In this document: one piece after another, positions 10,526-21,949 of the stretch
Layout: every line of letters starts with the position of its first letter
Position numbering within the stretch: position 1 is the first letter of the stretch
Assembly: GCA_947579605.1 (NCBI GenBank)
Contig: OX388306.1
Span: 2,790,001-2,854,000, forward strand
Reading direction: 5' to 3'
DNA length: 64,000 nt
Origin: Athripsodes cinereus
Lineage: Eukaryota; Arthropoda; Insecta; Trichoptera; Leptoceridae
Notes under the pieces: generated by a model
Database searches by the model: none
Seen by the model: the letters and a program-made list of their open reading frames with translations, nothing else
Told to the model about the DNA's origin: nothing
Program-made: the position numbers and the translations under genes

Positions 10526-10750
10526 ATGACAAAACACATTTTAGCGTTACGTTTTCGTTTCGTTTTCATTTGAATGTAGACGACGTTGCCAGTACTTGTC
10601 AATTTTCGTAGCTAAAATACACAAGTATGTAGCTACTAAAATACAAAAGTAGCTACTAAAATACACAAGTAGCTATTAAAATACACAAGTAGCTACGAAA
10701 ATTTAAAAAGATATCTACATTCGAACGAAAACGTTTTGACTACGGGCCCT
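10526..10750. mobile_element. MITE with GGGCCCGTAGTCAAAAC-type ends
   Basis: The left part CAAAACACATTTTAGCGTTA is mirrored on the right by AACGTTTTGACTACGGGCCC. Inner pairs AGACGACGTTGCCAGTACTT and TTTTCGTAGCTA are also inverted. Its centre contains the 20 bp minisatellite at 10608-10703. Confidence 0.65.
10608..10703. repeat. 20 bp minisatellite, ~4-5 units
   Basis: Units of GTAGCTACTAAAATACACAA with single-base differences lie in the centre of a MITE. Confidence 0.8.
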
Positions 10751-10754
10751 CTGA

Positions 10755-10968
10755 GGCCTGAGTCAATAACACACTTTCGCGTCACGTTCCCGCTCCGTTA
10801 GCGTTCGGGTGCAGACGATGTTGCGCCAAAGTGTTGATTTTCGTAACTTTTGTGTATCTTAGCAACGAAATTGACACTTGCTTGCAACTTCGTCTATACT
10901 CGAACGTTAACGGAGCGGGAACGTGACGCTAAAATGTGTTTTGACTACGGGCCCTGACCATTATATTT
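10755..10968. mobile_element. Second MITE of the GGGCCCGTAGTC family
   Basis: Inverted ends AACACACTTTCGCGTCACGT/TCCCGCTCCGTTAGCGTTCG and AACGTTAACGGAGCGGGAAC/GTGACGCTAAAATGTGTTTT, followed by GACTACGGGCCCTGA. It is a near-complete hairpin directly next to the previous family member. Confidence 0.7.
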
Positions 10969-11339
10969 AGGTATACAGTAGGTATGCGGGCTCTTTCCCG
11001 GGTGTTTTAAGGAAAAATGATTGTAATATGTAGGACACATGATTACTTTTAACTTTTGTATGATTCGTATAAGATGGTATCCGACGGAAATCTGATAATG
11101 TGAATAGGACCTCAGATAACAATTCCTTTTATTGTAGATACATACAAGTCTATGGTTCTCAGTAATAAAGGTATCAGATTATAAGAAATTCAAATGGAAA
11201 CATCAGCCAACTACTGATAAAGATTTCTTATTGTATGTAGGAGATATTATATGTATATATGTAAGTTGTGGTGGCGTGTATGTTTCCTATACATGCAAAG
11301 TTTTTCATTAATACTATTAAACATGAGTGTATCCTAGTG

Positions 11340-11650
11340 TGGAGGGGGGGGGTGCACAAGGGCAGCTATTCTTCTCTAGGATCTTGAAAATAGTAGAAAA
11401 GTAAGAAGAAAATAGTATTAAAGTATGGAAAATTGGTATTGAAGTGAGAGCCTGCACCCCCCTCTATAGCATACACAAGTTTTATTTTTTAAATGAGATA
11501 GTAAATTACATTAAGGGTTGCACCCTCCCTCACCCATGGTTGTGGCAGGAATGTCAATTTCCATGTCATCCATACTCTTCATGCAAATTCTTCTCAAGGA
11601 AGGGCTCAAGGTTCGCCTAAAGGGCTATCCCCGAATATAGTAAATAATAT
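11340..11650. other. Unassigned, relatively GC-rich stretch
   Basis: It contains a G run followed by TGCACAAGGGCAGC and, in inverted form, GCACCCCCCTCT. It could be an old element; no frame or splice-bounded exon was found. Confidence 0.3.
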
Positions 11651-11754
11651 AATTTTTGTTTGTATTTTTAAGTAAATATGTATATATAGATGTTTTTTTT
11701 GTTATATCTTAAAATATGTGAAAAAAAACGACACCCTATATAGAAGTTGGTTCT

Positions 11755-11905
11755 GAACTTGTTCAGAATGTGTGGCATACATCATCGCTGAAGTGAAGAT
11801 GTAAAATATCTTAAACATGATGTTTAACGAAAACTTGACTTTAACAGGACACTCGAAAACTTGCGGAAAAGGGTGGACGACCTCTTTTTGCCGGGGACAT
11901 TTTTT
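11755..11905 (-). mobile_element. TAG-tailed element fragment
   Basis: GTGGCATACATCATCGCTGA and GGACACTCGAAAACTTGCGG are family blocks; it abuts the LINE fragment that follows. Confidence 0.7.
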
Positions 11906-11907
11906 GT

Positions 11908-12310
11908 TGAGGATGGTTGGTAAAACATTGCGTGATAGAGTGAGGAATGAGGATATCAGAAGAATGAGTGGATGCAAGAGGAGTGTTGTGGATAGAATGC
12001 GAGTAAATAAATTGAGATGGTTTGGTCACGTGAAACGAATGGAAGAGGAAAGAATGACAAAGAAGATGTATGTGTCTGAAAGGAGGGGTGTGAGAAAGCG
12101 CGGGCGTCCGAAAACTACATGGCTTGATCATGTGGATCAAATTTTCAAGGACAGCCGAGTTTTGAGTAAGTGAAATCGACGTACGTGCATGAGAAATTGT
12201 ATGACTGTGGAGGAGGCGAAAGAAGTAGGTATGTAAGGACAGATCTATATGGTGTTCCGTTCTCTCTGCCTACCCCACTTTGGATACGGCGTGAGGGAAT
12301 AGATAGATAA
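11908..12310 (+). pseudogene. RTE-like LINE, C-terminal fragment
   Basis: The plus-strand frame gives GKTLRDRVRNEDIRRMSG, then RWFGHVKRMEEERMTKKM, RKRGRPKTTWLDHVDQI and, after a stop, RTCMRNCMTVEEAKEV. This is the region after the reverse transcriptase domain in RTE-like elements, where the W-x-GH-x-x-RM motif is typical. It ends with LPHFGYGV-type sequence and a short GATAGATAAG tail. In-frame stops and 5' truncation make it non-functional. Homologous fragments are at 5385, 17610, 22770, 36935, 39290 and 54380. Confidence 0.8.
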
Positions 12311-12736
12311 GTATAAACTAGTGTAGATTTATATTGCTCATATACTAACGCGTTCATTAAGTTTTTTTTTTCGCTACCCTTTAAAGCATATTGCGTCAAT
12401 CGTTTAGAAAATGGGTGAAAATTCTTAATAATATGACTTCTGACATACTTATTACGGCGTAGCTTCAGAATTCGCGTGCATAAAACAAGAAAATGTTGAC
12501 GCCAGTCAGGGGTAAGAAAGCTTTGTGTGCGTAATATTTTGATTTTGTGAGCAAAGTGGAACTTACGAGGGATACGGTGTATGGTTTGAATATTTCATGC
12601 ATATGATTATGAAGAAAAATGTTTTTGTCGCGTTACGTGATATAAAATTCATAAAAAAACATTATTATTTTGTCTTCGTGAACGAAATTATGATGTAAGT
12701 CTAAAATTTCAAAAAAGCTTTAGTTGAATTTTGAAA

Positions 12737-13476
12737 CAATGATACAGAGGATGGCCAAATTAATGTACTCACTCAAAAACCATACTTCTTTACATACGTT
12801 TTTTGGCAGTAGACTTGGATATTTATTTAGGTACTTATTTACATATCTACGGCGTGAGCATTTAACATGTTACACACTACACAAAAAGAAATATACAAAT
12901 CAAATAACTCATTCACAACACAGTTGGAGAAAGACGAGAACAAAAATTTGCGAAAAACAAAACACAAATGGAAAACAAAGTTTAAAGTCATATTAATTTG
13001 TTTCTTTCTGCAACTGATTACTGGTAATATTGTTCATATATTTTACAAGTGGCAACACCATAATTCAAACGTAGTGAAGTTTTCAATAAATATAAGTTTA
13101 GTTTAGATGTACACGCGCTATTAGACCCTATTTTATCAGTTTTTTTCGGACCATAAAAGTTAGATTTTTTTAACATTTTTCATCTTAACTTTGCAAATGT
13201 TTCAATTTCTTTTATGGAAACAGATAAAATAAGCTGAAATAGCTCGTGCATATCCGAAGATAGCAAGAACTGAGTTTACATCTGTAGCAAACTTCACTAC
13301 GTATGAATTATGGGGTTGTCAGCAGTAAAAAATATTCACAATACTACCAGCTTTAGTTACAGAAATAAACAGGTCGATGTAATTTAACGTGTCAAAAATA
13401 CTGTAAGTAATAGGTAGGTATGTAAAAAATAATTTATTTGAATGAGTACATTAATTTGATCACCCTCTGTACAAAT
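12737..13476. mobile_element. MITE with ~36 bp ends and a long inner hairpin
   Basis: The outer left ATACAGAGGATGGCCAAATT/AATGTACTCACTC is mirrored by GAATGAGTACATTAATTTGA/TCACCCTCTGTAC on the right. Inside, about 70 bp at 13009-13080 (TACTGGTAATATTGTTCATA…CACCATAATTCAAACG) is the reverse complement of 13290-13362. Short open frames inside are not supported as genes. Confidence 0.72.
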
Positions 13477-13734
13477 ATATATTTAAAAAGAGCAGGTATG
13501 TGAATGTGTCACGGTTGTTGTGTACAAAATATAATTATGTTGTAACACATATCCACACATACCTACTACCATCATTTTACGTCTTAGATTCAGCGATAAG
13601 TTTTATTGGCAAAAAGAGGACAGCTTGCGTGTTTATTGCATGCGGTATGTATGCTGGCTACCCCGCTAATGGAATAGGTCGTGATGGTGTAACCAGTAAG
13701 TAATTAAAATAAAATAATCCATTCATTCATTCAT

Positions 13735-13985
13735 ATTGTCACGGCATTTCGTAAAAGATAGACAGCTGATCAACTGCATCTAAAAAACATGCAAGTTGTC
13801 CTCTCCGTGTCAATAGAACAATTAAGTCATTCAGGATGAGTGGCATACTCCATAGCTGAATTCAAGATGTTTAGTGTCTTAAGCGTGATATTTTACGAAA
13901 AGCTGCTTCTTACAGGACACTAGAAAACTAGCAGAAAAGAGTAGGAGACGTGTTCTTCACCGTAGACTCCACAGGGTATATAATT
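13735..13985 (-). mobile_element. TAG-tailed element copy
   Basis: It contains GACAGCTGATCAACTGCATC, AGTTGTCCTCTCCGTGTCAA, GGACACTAGAAAACTAGCAG and GTAGACTCCACAGGGTATA. Confidence 0.75.
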
Positions 13986-13989
13986 TTTT

Positions 13990-14565
13990 TTTTTCATTGA
14001 TGCTGCCCAATTAGGTATAACCTGTTCTAGGACAAACATCTCACAAACATATCAATCATATAGAAACATATAGGTACACAGTCACAAAAAGCATTCATCT
14101 CCTATATTTACACAATCACATTTATAACGAGAAAAACACTGCTGTGAACTGTCCATACATGAAACAACACACAAACAAACCATTTCTCCATATTAAAACA
14201 GAAAAAAAACAACATATCCCTCAACCACACATATCACAAATCCCACACCACATACTATCACAAGTATATCACCCCACATAAAACACAAAACAAATCATGG
14301 AACAAATCCTAAGATATCTTGCAATCTCTCCAATGGCAGATCAGACACCCACCCATAACATGCTCTTTTAAAGTCAGCAAAAACAGTGATTTCTCTAATC
14401 TTTAGAGGCATGATGTTAAACAGCCTAGGTGCTATCTACATAAACTGCCGCTGTCCGAACACTGTTGACCTGAATGGAGTGATACAACTAAATTACACCA
14501 TCTGTCTCGTGACTCTATTTTGCTGTGATCTCCTCCAACCCTGTCTAATTGTGTAAATTTAACAC
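13990..14565 (-). pseudogene. LINE reverse transcriptase C-terminal fragment
   Basis: Minus-strand translation gives APRLFNIMPLKIREITVF and DFKRACYGWVSDLPLERL before a stop, matching the 'LFN.LP..IR…FK…L' end of jockey/CR1-type reverse transcriptase ORFs. About 300 bp of 3' non-coding sequence ends in a T run on the plus strand at 13984-13995. No catalytic motif remains. Confidence 0.6.
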
Positions 14566-15084
14566 GATATTATTAACAAAGAAAACAAAGAAATGCTTAA
14601 AATCAATAAACAATCAACAGTTGTTTGTATTGTATGAAGATTTTGATAAACTGTCGATTTTGTTATAACCATGTAAAATATTATATTTTTATCAATACAT
14701 CAAATATTATTCACACTTATTCTGAAATGTCTGAAAGACTTTTGTGTAAATAGAATGAAAATATCTTTCAGAAGATGCTGTTTGAAAGGAAAAATAAAAA
14801 TAATATTACATATTGGTTTAATCATATATTGTGGACCTTCTGCGCCGAAGTTATAGTGAGTGAAAATTTGCGAGATATTAGATTACGCGAAGGAAATTGA
14901 AAATTGTGCTGATGTTTTCTTTTCATATTATGAAAACTTAGTTCAAATAAAGAGAAAACAACTTTTTACCCTTTGTTCAATTCATACCCTGAATATTCTA
15001 ATATATTGATTAAATATGTAACATTTTGAATGTAAGATCTGTTTATTAAACTATACCACCTCTAAATTAAATTTCTTATAAGTG

Positions 15085-15145
15085 GAGTAGTCTGTCGACA
15101 AACCGAGTGTAATAAATATAGGAGTTGTCCTCTTCATAACACTAA
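15085..15145 (-). mobile_element. TAG-tailed element fragment
   Basis: GTGGAGTAGTCTGTCGACAA…GTTGTCCTCTTCATA resembles the left third of the family. Confidence 0.45.
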
Positions 15146-15334
15146 AAACAAATATTCCAAAATGTGTCCAGTACCTTATTTTGAATATTGAATAATACAA
15201 ATGGTTTTGATGTTAATTATGATATTCCTGCAGTGTCCAGGATAGAATAAGTCTTTTCCTTGTTCATAAAAATTTCAAAGTGAACTGTAAAAGACAAAAT
15301 GTTGTAATTGTTCTGATATTTAGTTCAAAATTTG

Positions 15335-16925
15335 AAAATTTATTTAAAACTATTTCATATTATAAAACTAAGAAAACTTAAAAAAAAATTAAGTTATATT
15401 TTTTGAGACTAAACGTTTTCGTCCACACTAATGGACATTTTCAAGAATACTTAAAACCAAAATAAAAATTACAAATAACAATGTTTTTTGGTGAATCAAA
15501 AAAAAAAACAAATGTTATTTCAATTATATGTTTTTTTATTGAGAGAGACACGTCCACGAAAACATTTGTTTTTTTTTATTTCAAAATAGAATTCTACTAC
15601 CTTATCACCGACACAGTGAATATTATTTGCTTTGGATTGAAATCGTGGTGAAGGGATAGGAAACAAAAGGAAAAGTGGTTATAGTTGTTTATTGAAAATG
15701 ATTGTAATTAGCATACTGGTAATAATAGGGGACTTTGCTGGTCCACTAATGGTTTTGTATTATTCTGATCAACATTATTTAAAATAGAATTCTACTACCT
15801 TAACACCGACACAGTGAATATTATTTGCTTTGGATTGAAATCATGGTGAAGGGATAGGAAACAAAAGGAAAAGTGGTTATAGTTGTTTATTGAAAATGAT
15901 TGTAATTAGCATACTGGTAATAATAGGGGACTCTGCTGGTCCACTTATGGTTTTGTATTATTCTGATCAACATTATTTAAAATAGAATTCTACTACCTTA
16001 ACACCGACACAGTGAATATTATTTGCTTTGGATTGAAATCATGGTGAAGGGATAGGAAACAAAAGGAAAAGTGGTTATAGTTGTTTATTGAAAATGATTG
16101 TAATTAGCATACTGGTAATAAAAGGGGACAATGCTGGTCCACTAATGGTTTTGTATTATTCTGATCAACATTATTTAAAATAGAATTCTACTACCTTAAC
16201 ACCGACACAGTGAATATTATTTGCTTTGGATTGAAATCATGGTGAAGGGATAGGAAACAAAAGGAAAAGTGGTTATAGTTGTTTATTAAAAATGATTGTA
16301 ATTAGCATACTGGTAATAATAGGGGACTTTGCTGGTCCACTAATGGTTTTGTATTATTCTGATCAACATTATTTAAAATAGAATTCTACTACCTTAACAC
16401 CGACACAGTGAATATTATTTGCTTTGGATTGAAATCATGGTGAAGGGATAGGAAACAAAAGGAAAAGTGGTTATAGTTGTTTATTAAAAATGATTGTAAT
16501 TAGCATACTGGTAATAATAGGGGACTTTGCTGGTCCACTAATGGTTTTGTATTATTCTGATCAACATTATTTAAAATAGAATTCTACTACCTTAACACCG
16601 ACACAGTGAATATTATTTGCTTTGGATTGAAATCATGGTGAAGGGATAGGAAACAAAAGGAAAAGTGGTTATAGTTGTTTATTAAAAATGATTGTAATTA
16701 GCATACTGGTAATAATAGGGGACTTTGCTGGTCCACTTATGGTTTTGTATTATTCTGATCAACATTATTTATAATGTGACTGTTTGTATCCCTGTTGAAG
16801 ATGTATATCCTATGTTTTAGTATTCTTGAAAATGTCTATGAGTGTGAACGTAACGTTCTAGTCTCAAAAAACAGTGTTTGTATTTTTTAAGTTTATAATA
16901 AAAAATAGTTTTAAATAGAATGTGT
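15335..16925. mobile_element. Inverted-repeat element with a 198 bp tandem core
   Basis: Flanks at about 15335-15470 and 16795-16925 are inverted relative to each other: TTGAGACTAAACGTTTTCGT…ACATTTTCAAGAATAC on the left mirrors GTATTCTTGAAAATGTC…ACGTTCTAGTCTCAA on the right. Between them lies the exact six-unit array at 15583-16770. There is no coding frame. The class is not assigned. Confidence 0.75.
15583..16770. repeat. Tandem array, 6 x 198 bp
   Basis: Units start at 15583, 15781, 15979, 16177, 16375 and 16573, a constant 198 bp period ending at 16770. Each begins AAAATAGAATTCTACTACCT and ends near TCTGATCAACATTATTT. Units differ at only a few bases (for example TTATC/TTAAC in unit 1, or ACTTTGC/ACAATGC), which points to recent expansion. 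The first ~35 bp match a motif at 2642-2680 and 31437-31475. Confidence 0.97.
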
Positions 16926-17333
16926 TATTAATTTGTTAAATATAATTTCAGAGATTAGCCCTTAATCCTGAATATATTGTTTTCTGGATTAAAACCAAAA
17001 TTTACGAGATAACAAGGTTTGAGGGTCTAAAAAAAAATAATAAAACTTATACTTTCCAATCGACCGTTTTTGATTATGTTACGGTATGTGAAAGTTACGG
17101 TTTTTGTTATAATTTTATAATCACACAAAGTAATTAAATTATTTTGACAAAGGTTGACATGTCAAACTAAGTATATTACGTATAAGCTGGTAAGTAATTA
17201 ATATTGTTCAAAAGATATTAATGAATAATAAAATTTAGAATTATCAGCTGGAAATAAATATGATAGCAATGCTCTGAGGACTTAAATTATTTATTACAGA
17301 TTTTGAATTATTTTCTTATATAATATTATATAT

Positions 17334-17602
17334 TATAAGAAAATTGTTGGGATTCCATCGTCCCGGGCGTCCCTTTTTGACAATGCACCGTTCCTACGAT
17401 AACCCATCGGGCCGCAGATAAAACGCACTTGGTGATCGACTACTGGCCAACTTTTCGACAATCTACCTACATGTACCGTGTAATTATGCGTTATTGTTGC
17501 AATTATTGTCGAAAATTCGTTTGTAGTAGATCGCCAAGTGCGGTTTGTCTCGGGGATCTGCAGCCATTGCTGAATTGCGGATGATAATTTTATTTTCTTA
17601 TA
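17334..17602. mobile_element. MITE with nested inverted repeats
   Basis: Outer ends TATAAGAAAAT…/…ATTTTCTTATA and inner arms 17414-17462 and 17505-17552 (AAACGCACTTGGTGATCGAC mirrored by GTAGATCGCCAAGTGCGG) make a long hairpin. It is GC-richer than its surroundings. Confidence 0.68.
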
Positions 17603-17609
17603 CGAAAGG

Positions 17610-17860
17610 TTTTACGAACACCACCCTCAAGAAGTTGTAAGAAAGTGCGGGTTTTCGAAAACCACATGAATTTATCACGTGGATCGAATCTTAAATGATG
17701 GCCGTGTGTTGAGTAAGAGAAATTGGCGTGCATTTATATTTTTTTTATGAATGTAGAAGAAGCGAAAGAAGAAAGTATGTAAGGATTAATCTATATGACA
17801 TCCGTCCTCTCTGTCTACCCCACTTGGGATATGGTGTGGGGGTGTAGTATACATTAGTAG
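17610..17860 (+). pseudogene. RTE-like LINE 3' fragment
   Basis: It is recognisable at the DNA level from GTAAGAAAGTGCGGG, ATCACGTGGATCGAATC, GTAGAAGAAGCGAAAGAAG and CCCCACTTGGGATATGGTGT, in the same order as 11908-12310. The frame is broken. Confidence 0.6.
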
Positions 17861-18399
17861 TCACTGAGAGAAAATTGCATATTTGTAGAGATGATAATAT
17901 ATACATAGGTTCTACAAGAAAACGTCCTTCATGTAACTGTAGTTAAGAAAAATAACGAATTGCTTACTGATGAAGATTTCGCGTGTTGTAATGATGTAAA
18001 ATATGCACAATAATTACTTTAGATCAGTGGCGTGCTTTCCATGCATGCAAAAAAACACCGCATGCCTATATACAATAAAATATTAATGCATGTCTCAGCA
18101 ATTTCATACATCACTGCGAAATTACTCGGAGCCATCTTTCATTGGATAAACTGAAATTTGGATTTTAAAACCCTTGTTAAAGGATCGCGAATTCTTATAT
18201 TTAATTGAAAATGATGTGACGGGGGGTGTAAAATTAAAAAAAATCAGTCATATGGAACTGAGATTGTGATTTTTTTAAATATCTATACCAAAAAAATTGG
18301 CGACGGGCGAGGGTGGATATTTTAAAAGTTTTTTTTTAATACGCGGAGCGTCCCGTTAAAGTTATAATATGATCGAAAAAAGACATTTCACATATTCAA

Positions 18400-18660
18400 T
18401 TCAGTTCAATTCAATTTATTTCCACACCATTCTGGCGCTGGCGACTCTCGGGCTCGCGCCCTTTAAATGCCTAACAGCACGTCTCTGGACACCTCACCTC
18501 GGCCTTCTGTACTTACCAATTTGTGTATATATTTTATTATCATGTTTTGTTTATTTTGCTTCACGTTTTGTATCATTTTGTTTATTTTTCTTTCTTTTTT
18601 TACTTATGTATATATTGTATAATAACTCAATAAACATTATTACCGCCCAGAGGGGACATT
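18400..18660 (+). mobile_element. LINE 3' end
   Basis: An open stretch reading TILALATLGLAPFKCLTARL and then a T-rich region ends with CAATAAACATTA, a polyadenylation-like signal. The Ala/Leu-rich stretch looks like the 3' region of an insect non-LTR element, but no conserved domain is visible. Confidence 0.4.
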
Positions 18661-18829
18661 GAAGAGAGATGTAATATAAAAGATTCCCACGACGGCGGTT
18701 TTGGCCGGCCGGCCCTTCAGGCCTCCCTAATGGCCCGCCCGTGAGGACAATTTTGGTTTGAATGTGCGGATAAGTAGGAGTTAAAGATTCCTGAGATATC
18801 CGGGTGTGTGGTGGATCTTTCTTCAATAT

Positions 18830-18985
18830 TCAATTCAGGTTGGCCACCCATCCTGAATAATTATCTTACTTTTTTATCGGCTCAGAGAGGACAGCTTATT
18901 TATACTTAATAATTATGCAGCTGGTCTGCTGGCTTTCTCACTTGTGCGATATGCCGCGTTGGTAAAGTGGTTGTAGTTTTTTCTA
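18830..18985 (+). mobile_element. TAG-tailed element copy
   Basis: GGCCACCCATCCTGAAT, GAGAGGACAGCTT, GCAGCTGGTCTGCTGGCT and GCGATATGCCGCGTTGGTA are family blocks, in the orientation with the tail at right. Confidence 0.7.
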
Positions 18986-19374
18986 AATATTTGTATTGAA
19001 ATGTGTAAGCAGAGAGCAAAAAGTCGATAAAATTATTTATTCACTATGGAAAAATGACCAATTTAATAAGGCTTGTTCCGCCACTTCTACACATATACTT
19101 GAATCAATACGCGGAATAAACAACACAAAAAACAAAAAAGATATTTTACTCAGAGAAATTATTTCTATCTGTATTGCTTTAAGATCATCCTATAGAAGAA
19201 ATGTTATGAATAGTGCTAATTTTTGCTCATTGAATATTCGCTTCTAATTAATACTGAAAGGTTAATTGGGAATTAACTATTTCTAAGAATAGATTTTGAT
19301 GAAGCATATTTTTCGTATATATTTTTTGAGTAATAACAGTAATGGAATTTGAAAAAAAGGTACCGAGGTATATT

Positions 19375-19690
19375 TATGCGTATAGAAGACTTTACTACTA
19401 GAAGACCTCTGCGCTCTTCGGAACTGGCTGTGAATAGACTTACTGAGCCCAATAGAGCCGGTAAGTCTACATAACTTCTATGAGAGGGCTTTTAGTGTTG
19501 TTGGACCGGTTATGTGGAATCGCCTACCGGTGCCATTGAGATATAATCAGACTGTCACCAGCTTCAGAAGTAAATTGAAAACTGAACTTTTCACCAGCGC
19601 TCTTGAGACAGTCTAGGGCGTCTGTTAAACGGCGTCAAAGTAAAATCATCCCGAATCATTATCATCGTCATCATGCAAATGATTTTCCCC
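19375..19690 (+). pseudogene. CR1/jockey-like LINE C-terminus with (ATC)n tail
   Basis: The translation gives TRRPLRSSELAVNRLTEP, then FYERAFSVVGPVMWNRLP, RYNQTVTSFRSKLKTELF and a stop after SALETV. This is the 'FS..GP..WN.LP' ending of reverse transcriptase ORFs. It finishes AAACGGCGTCAAAGTAAAAT and a TCAT/ATC-rich tail. Related 3' ends are at 31685-31775, 33750-33900 and 53500-53692. Confidence 0.75.
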
Positions 19691-19694
19691 GGGA

Positions 19695-19890
19695 AATAAT
19701 ATGCCTTCCACTATTTTCTGAAGGTTTTCGAGTGTCACGTAAAAAGCAGCTTTTCGTTAAAAATCACGTTTAAAGATATTAAAACATCATCAGTTCAGCG
19801 ATGAGTTTCTGAATTTCTTAACTTTTGTTGACAAGGAGAGGACAGTTTGCTTGTTTGTTACATGCGGCTGTTCTGTTGGCTACCCCAACC
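19695..19890 (+). mobile_element. TAG-tailed element copy, interrupted
   Basis: It contains GGTTTTCGAGTGTCACGTA, TTCAGCGATGAGTTTCTGAA, GAGAGGACAGTTTGCTTG and GTTGGCTACCCCA. The tail part (GCGATATGCCGTGATGGCAT and AGTAGTAGTA) appears at 20022-20060 after about 130 bp of foreign sequence. Confidence 0.68.
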
Positions 19891-20604
19891 TTGAGCCCAT
19901 TCTTTGTTAAAAAGAAGCTTTTGCTCTAGACTGACTGGATGACATGAGAACTGATATTCTTGAAGCATCCAGGGGTAAGTGGTGGGAACCCCTCCCTTAA
20001 GATATATTTATGTTGGTGACTCCAATTTTGCGATATGCCGTGATGGCATAGAAGTAGTAGTATTTGTTGAAAAATTGAAACAAAAAAACTTTTCTTCCAT
20101 TATTTTGATATTTAATGAAAACATTAAAGTAAAACTTAATCTTTTAGATATGTGTAATTCACATGATAGAATAATATTATCGAAATGTAAATATCTCTCC
20201 AGAGAATTCATAGAACGCAGTTATACTTTTATTGAAAAAAAAAAGTGTAAGCAATTCCGATATATTCCCTAGACAATAAAATGTTGAATGTCATGTTTTT
20301 ATTTTTAAATGTTTATTTCACTTGGGATTGTTTAAATGTAGATATGTTTTTTTTTTAATTTCATTTCTGATTTACATAAAATGTTATTTGTTTTGTCCTT
20401 ATACTGAGTATTCCCACGGGATCTTGATACGGAAAAGTTTATTATGCATTTTCTAGGAATTCAGGTTAATATTCTAGTGTTTTTGTTTGTAAAAAGTTGA
20501 TAAAAAATATTAATAATAAGATACATATTGTAATATTTTTGTGGAAGGAGAGAAATTTGTTCAAGAGAGAAGGAAATTTGTAGATTCCTCGGTAAAGAAT
20601 AATA

Positions 20605-20740
20605 AATCTCTTACTCTTTTCTGTAAGTTTTCGAGTGTCCTGAAAAAGCAATTGTTCTTAAAACCTCACTTATAAGCTAATTAACATATAGAACTCATCG
20701 ATTCGGTGTGCCACCCATCCTGAATGTCTTAAAAGGTGAT
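20605..20740 (+). mobile_element. TAG-tailed element fragment
   Basis: TCTGTAAGTTTTCGAGTGTC and GTGCCACCCATCCTGAATGT are family blocks; the right third is missing. Confidence 0.65.
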
Positions 20741-20855
20741 GTTGTTTTTTTGAAGCCTTTTATGGTGGTTTTGTGTGTTTAATTAAAATTGTGAACCTTG
20801 GTAGTAAAAAATATAATATGTATGAATAATAACATACCTATATTTCAATAAAAGA

Positions 20856-21555
20856 GCTAATTCTGAATCTTGATGAACTAACTAAACTAACTAATAATAG
20901 TTCACTAATATTAGTCATTATAGTACAAATTCGTATTCAGTATTAGTTACGTACTATAAACAACTATAAACTCGATAACCACCAAGGGCAAACGGTAAAT
21001 TCTATGGAACAAACAAATATTAGTCGGTGATGCCGCAATAAAAAATGTTTTTCACGTTCCGATTTACACATCTGGCAACAATTTAATAGTTGTCGCGCGT
21101 GAAATGTCAGATTTGCCGGTATATTTTGACATTTGCGTCGGTGGTGGTATAATTTTACAATTTATAGATGCCAAGAGTTGCGAGGACCCTAAAAATATCC
21201 ATGTTTTACATTTAATTGAAAAAACAACTTTAAACTTCCAAAATATAGCAATATTTTGCGGCAAAATGACAGCAACTAATAATATTCGCACATTAAAAGT
21301 AGCGAATAAAATTCTGCCAAATACCTACAACTAATTGTAGTTGTCAGATGTCAACTAAAATTTCGTTCTGAATACGAAATCTATAGATTCTCGAAATTTA
21401 TAGTTGTACTAAGGTGTCAAAATGAACTAGCTAACTAAATTAGTTTTAGTACCTACGGAAAACTGTGAATACGAATTTGAACTAAATATTATGACTCAAC
21501 TATCTCCTTACACTTAGTTAGTGCAACTTAACTATTTTATGATTCAGAATTGGCC
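20856..21555 (+). mobile_element. MITE family M3, copy 1 (~700 bp)
   Basis: Ends GCTAATTCTGAATCTTGATG and the reverse complement GATTCAGAATTGGCC are inverted, with longer diffuse inner symmetry (CGTATTCAG…, ACTATAAACTCG… against …CGAATTTGAACT). It matches 59152-59817 in reverse orientation over nearly its whole length. An open frame of 76 codons at 21104-21334 is not preserved in the other copy. Confidence 0.75.
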
Positions 21556-21569
21556 ATATTAACTACTAT

Positions 21570-21800
21570 ACGGCATATCTCACAAATGGGGTAGCCAGCA
21601 AACCAGCTGCATGCAATAAACATATAAACTGTCCTTTGCGTGCCTACGAAAATTAAGACATTCAGGATAGGTGGCAAACTCATCGCTGAAATAAAGATGT
21701 AAAATGTCTTTATTTTTTCTCAAACACCTGTCTTTTATTGGACAATCGAAAACTCACGGAAAAGAGTGGGGGTCCATTTCTTTGTCGGGTTCGCCATGGA
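21570..21800 (-). mobile_element. TAG-tailed element copy
   Basis: GGCATATCTCACAAATGGGG, CAGCAAACCAGCTGCATGCA, GGATAGGTGGCAAACTCATC and GAAAACTCACGGAAAAGAGT follow the family order. Confidence 0.78.
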
Positions 21801-21894
21801 AAATTTAAATTTCATAATTTTATTTATTTATTGATACAATTAACAGCTGTTGTCTCATATACATTAGACAATATAATGTTTAATAAAAATTACA

Positions 21895-21948
21895 GCTACA
21901 GGGACTAGCTCAATCTGTGTGAACTGTCTATGCGTGATATGTTATGTT
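21895..21948 (+). mobile_element. 3' end of a family A SINE
   Basis: GGGACTAGCTCAATCTGTGT…GATATGTTATG matches the 3' part of 6064-6305 and 62388-62636. Its tail is split by a family B SINE. Confidence 0.65.
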
Positions 21949-21949
21949 T

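Noticed and set aside
15583..16770. CRISPR-like regular repeats
   Set aside because: The repeats are contiguous 198 bp units without spacers, in eukaryotic intronic DNA.
18996..19247. 83-codon open frame
   Set aside because: AT-rich, no motif, no homologous copy in the window, and next to retroelement debris.
19979..20272. 97-codon open frame
   Set aside because: Its start lies in the tail of a TAG-tailed element; Lys/Ile/Asn-rich composition is what random AT-rich DNA gives.
21104..21334. 76-codon open frame inside an M3 MITE
   Set aside because: The matching region of the second copy (59152-59817) does not keep the frame.
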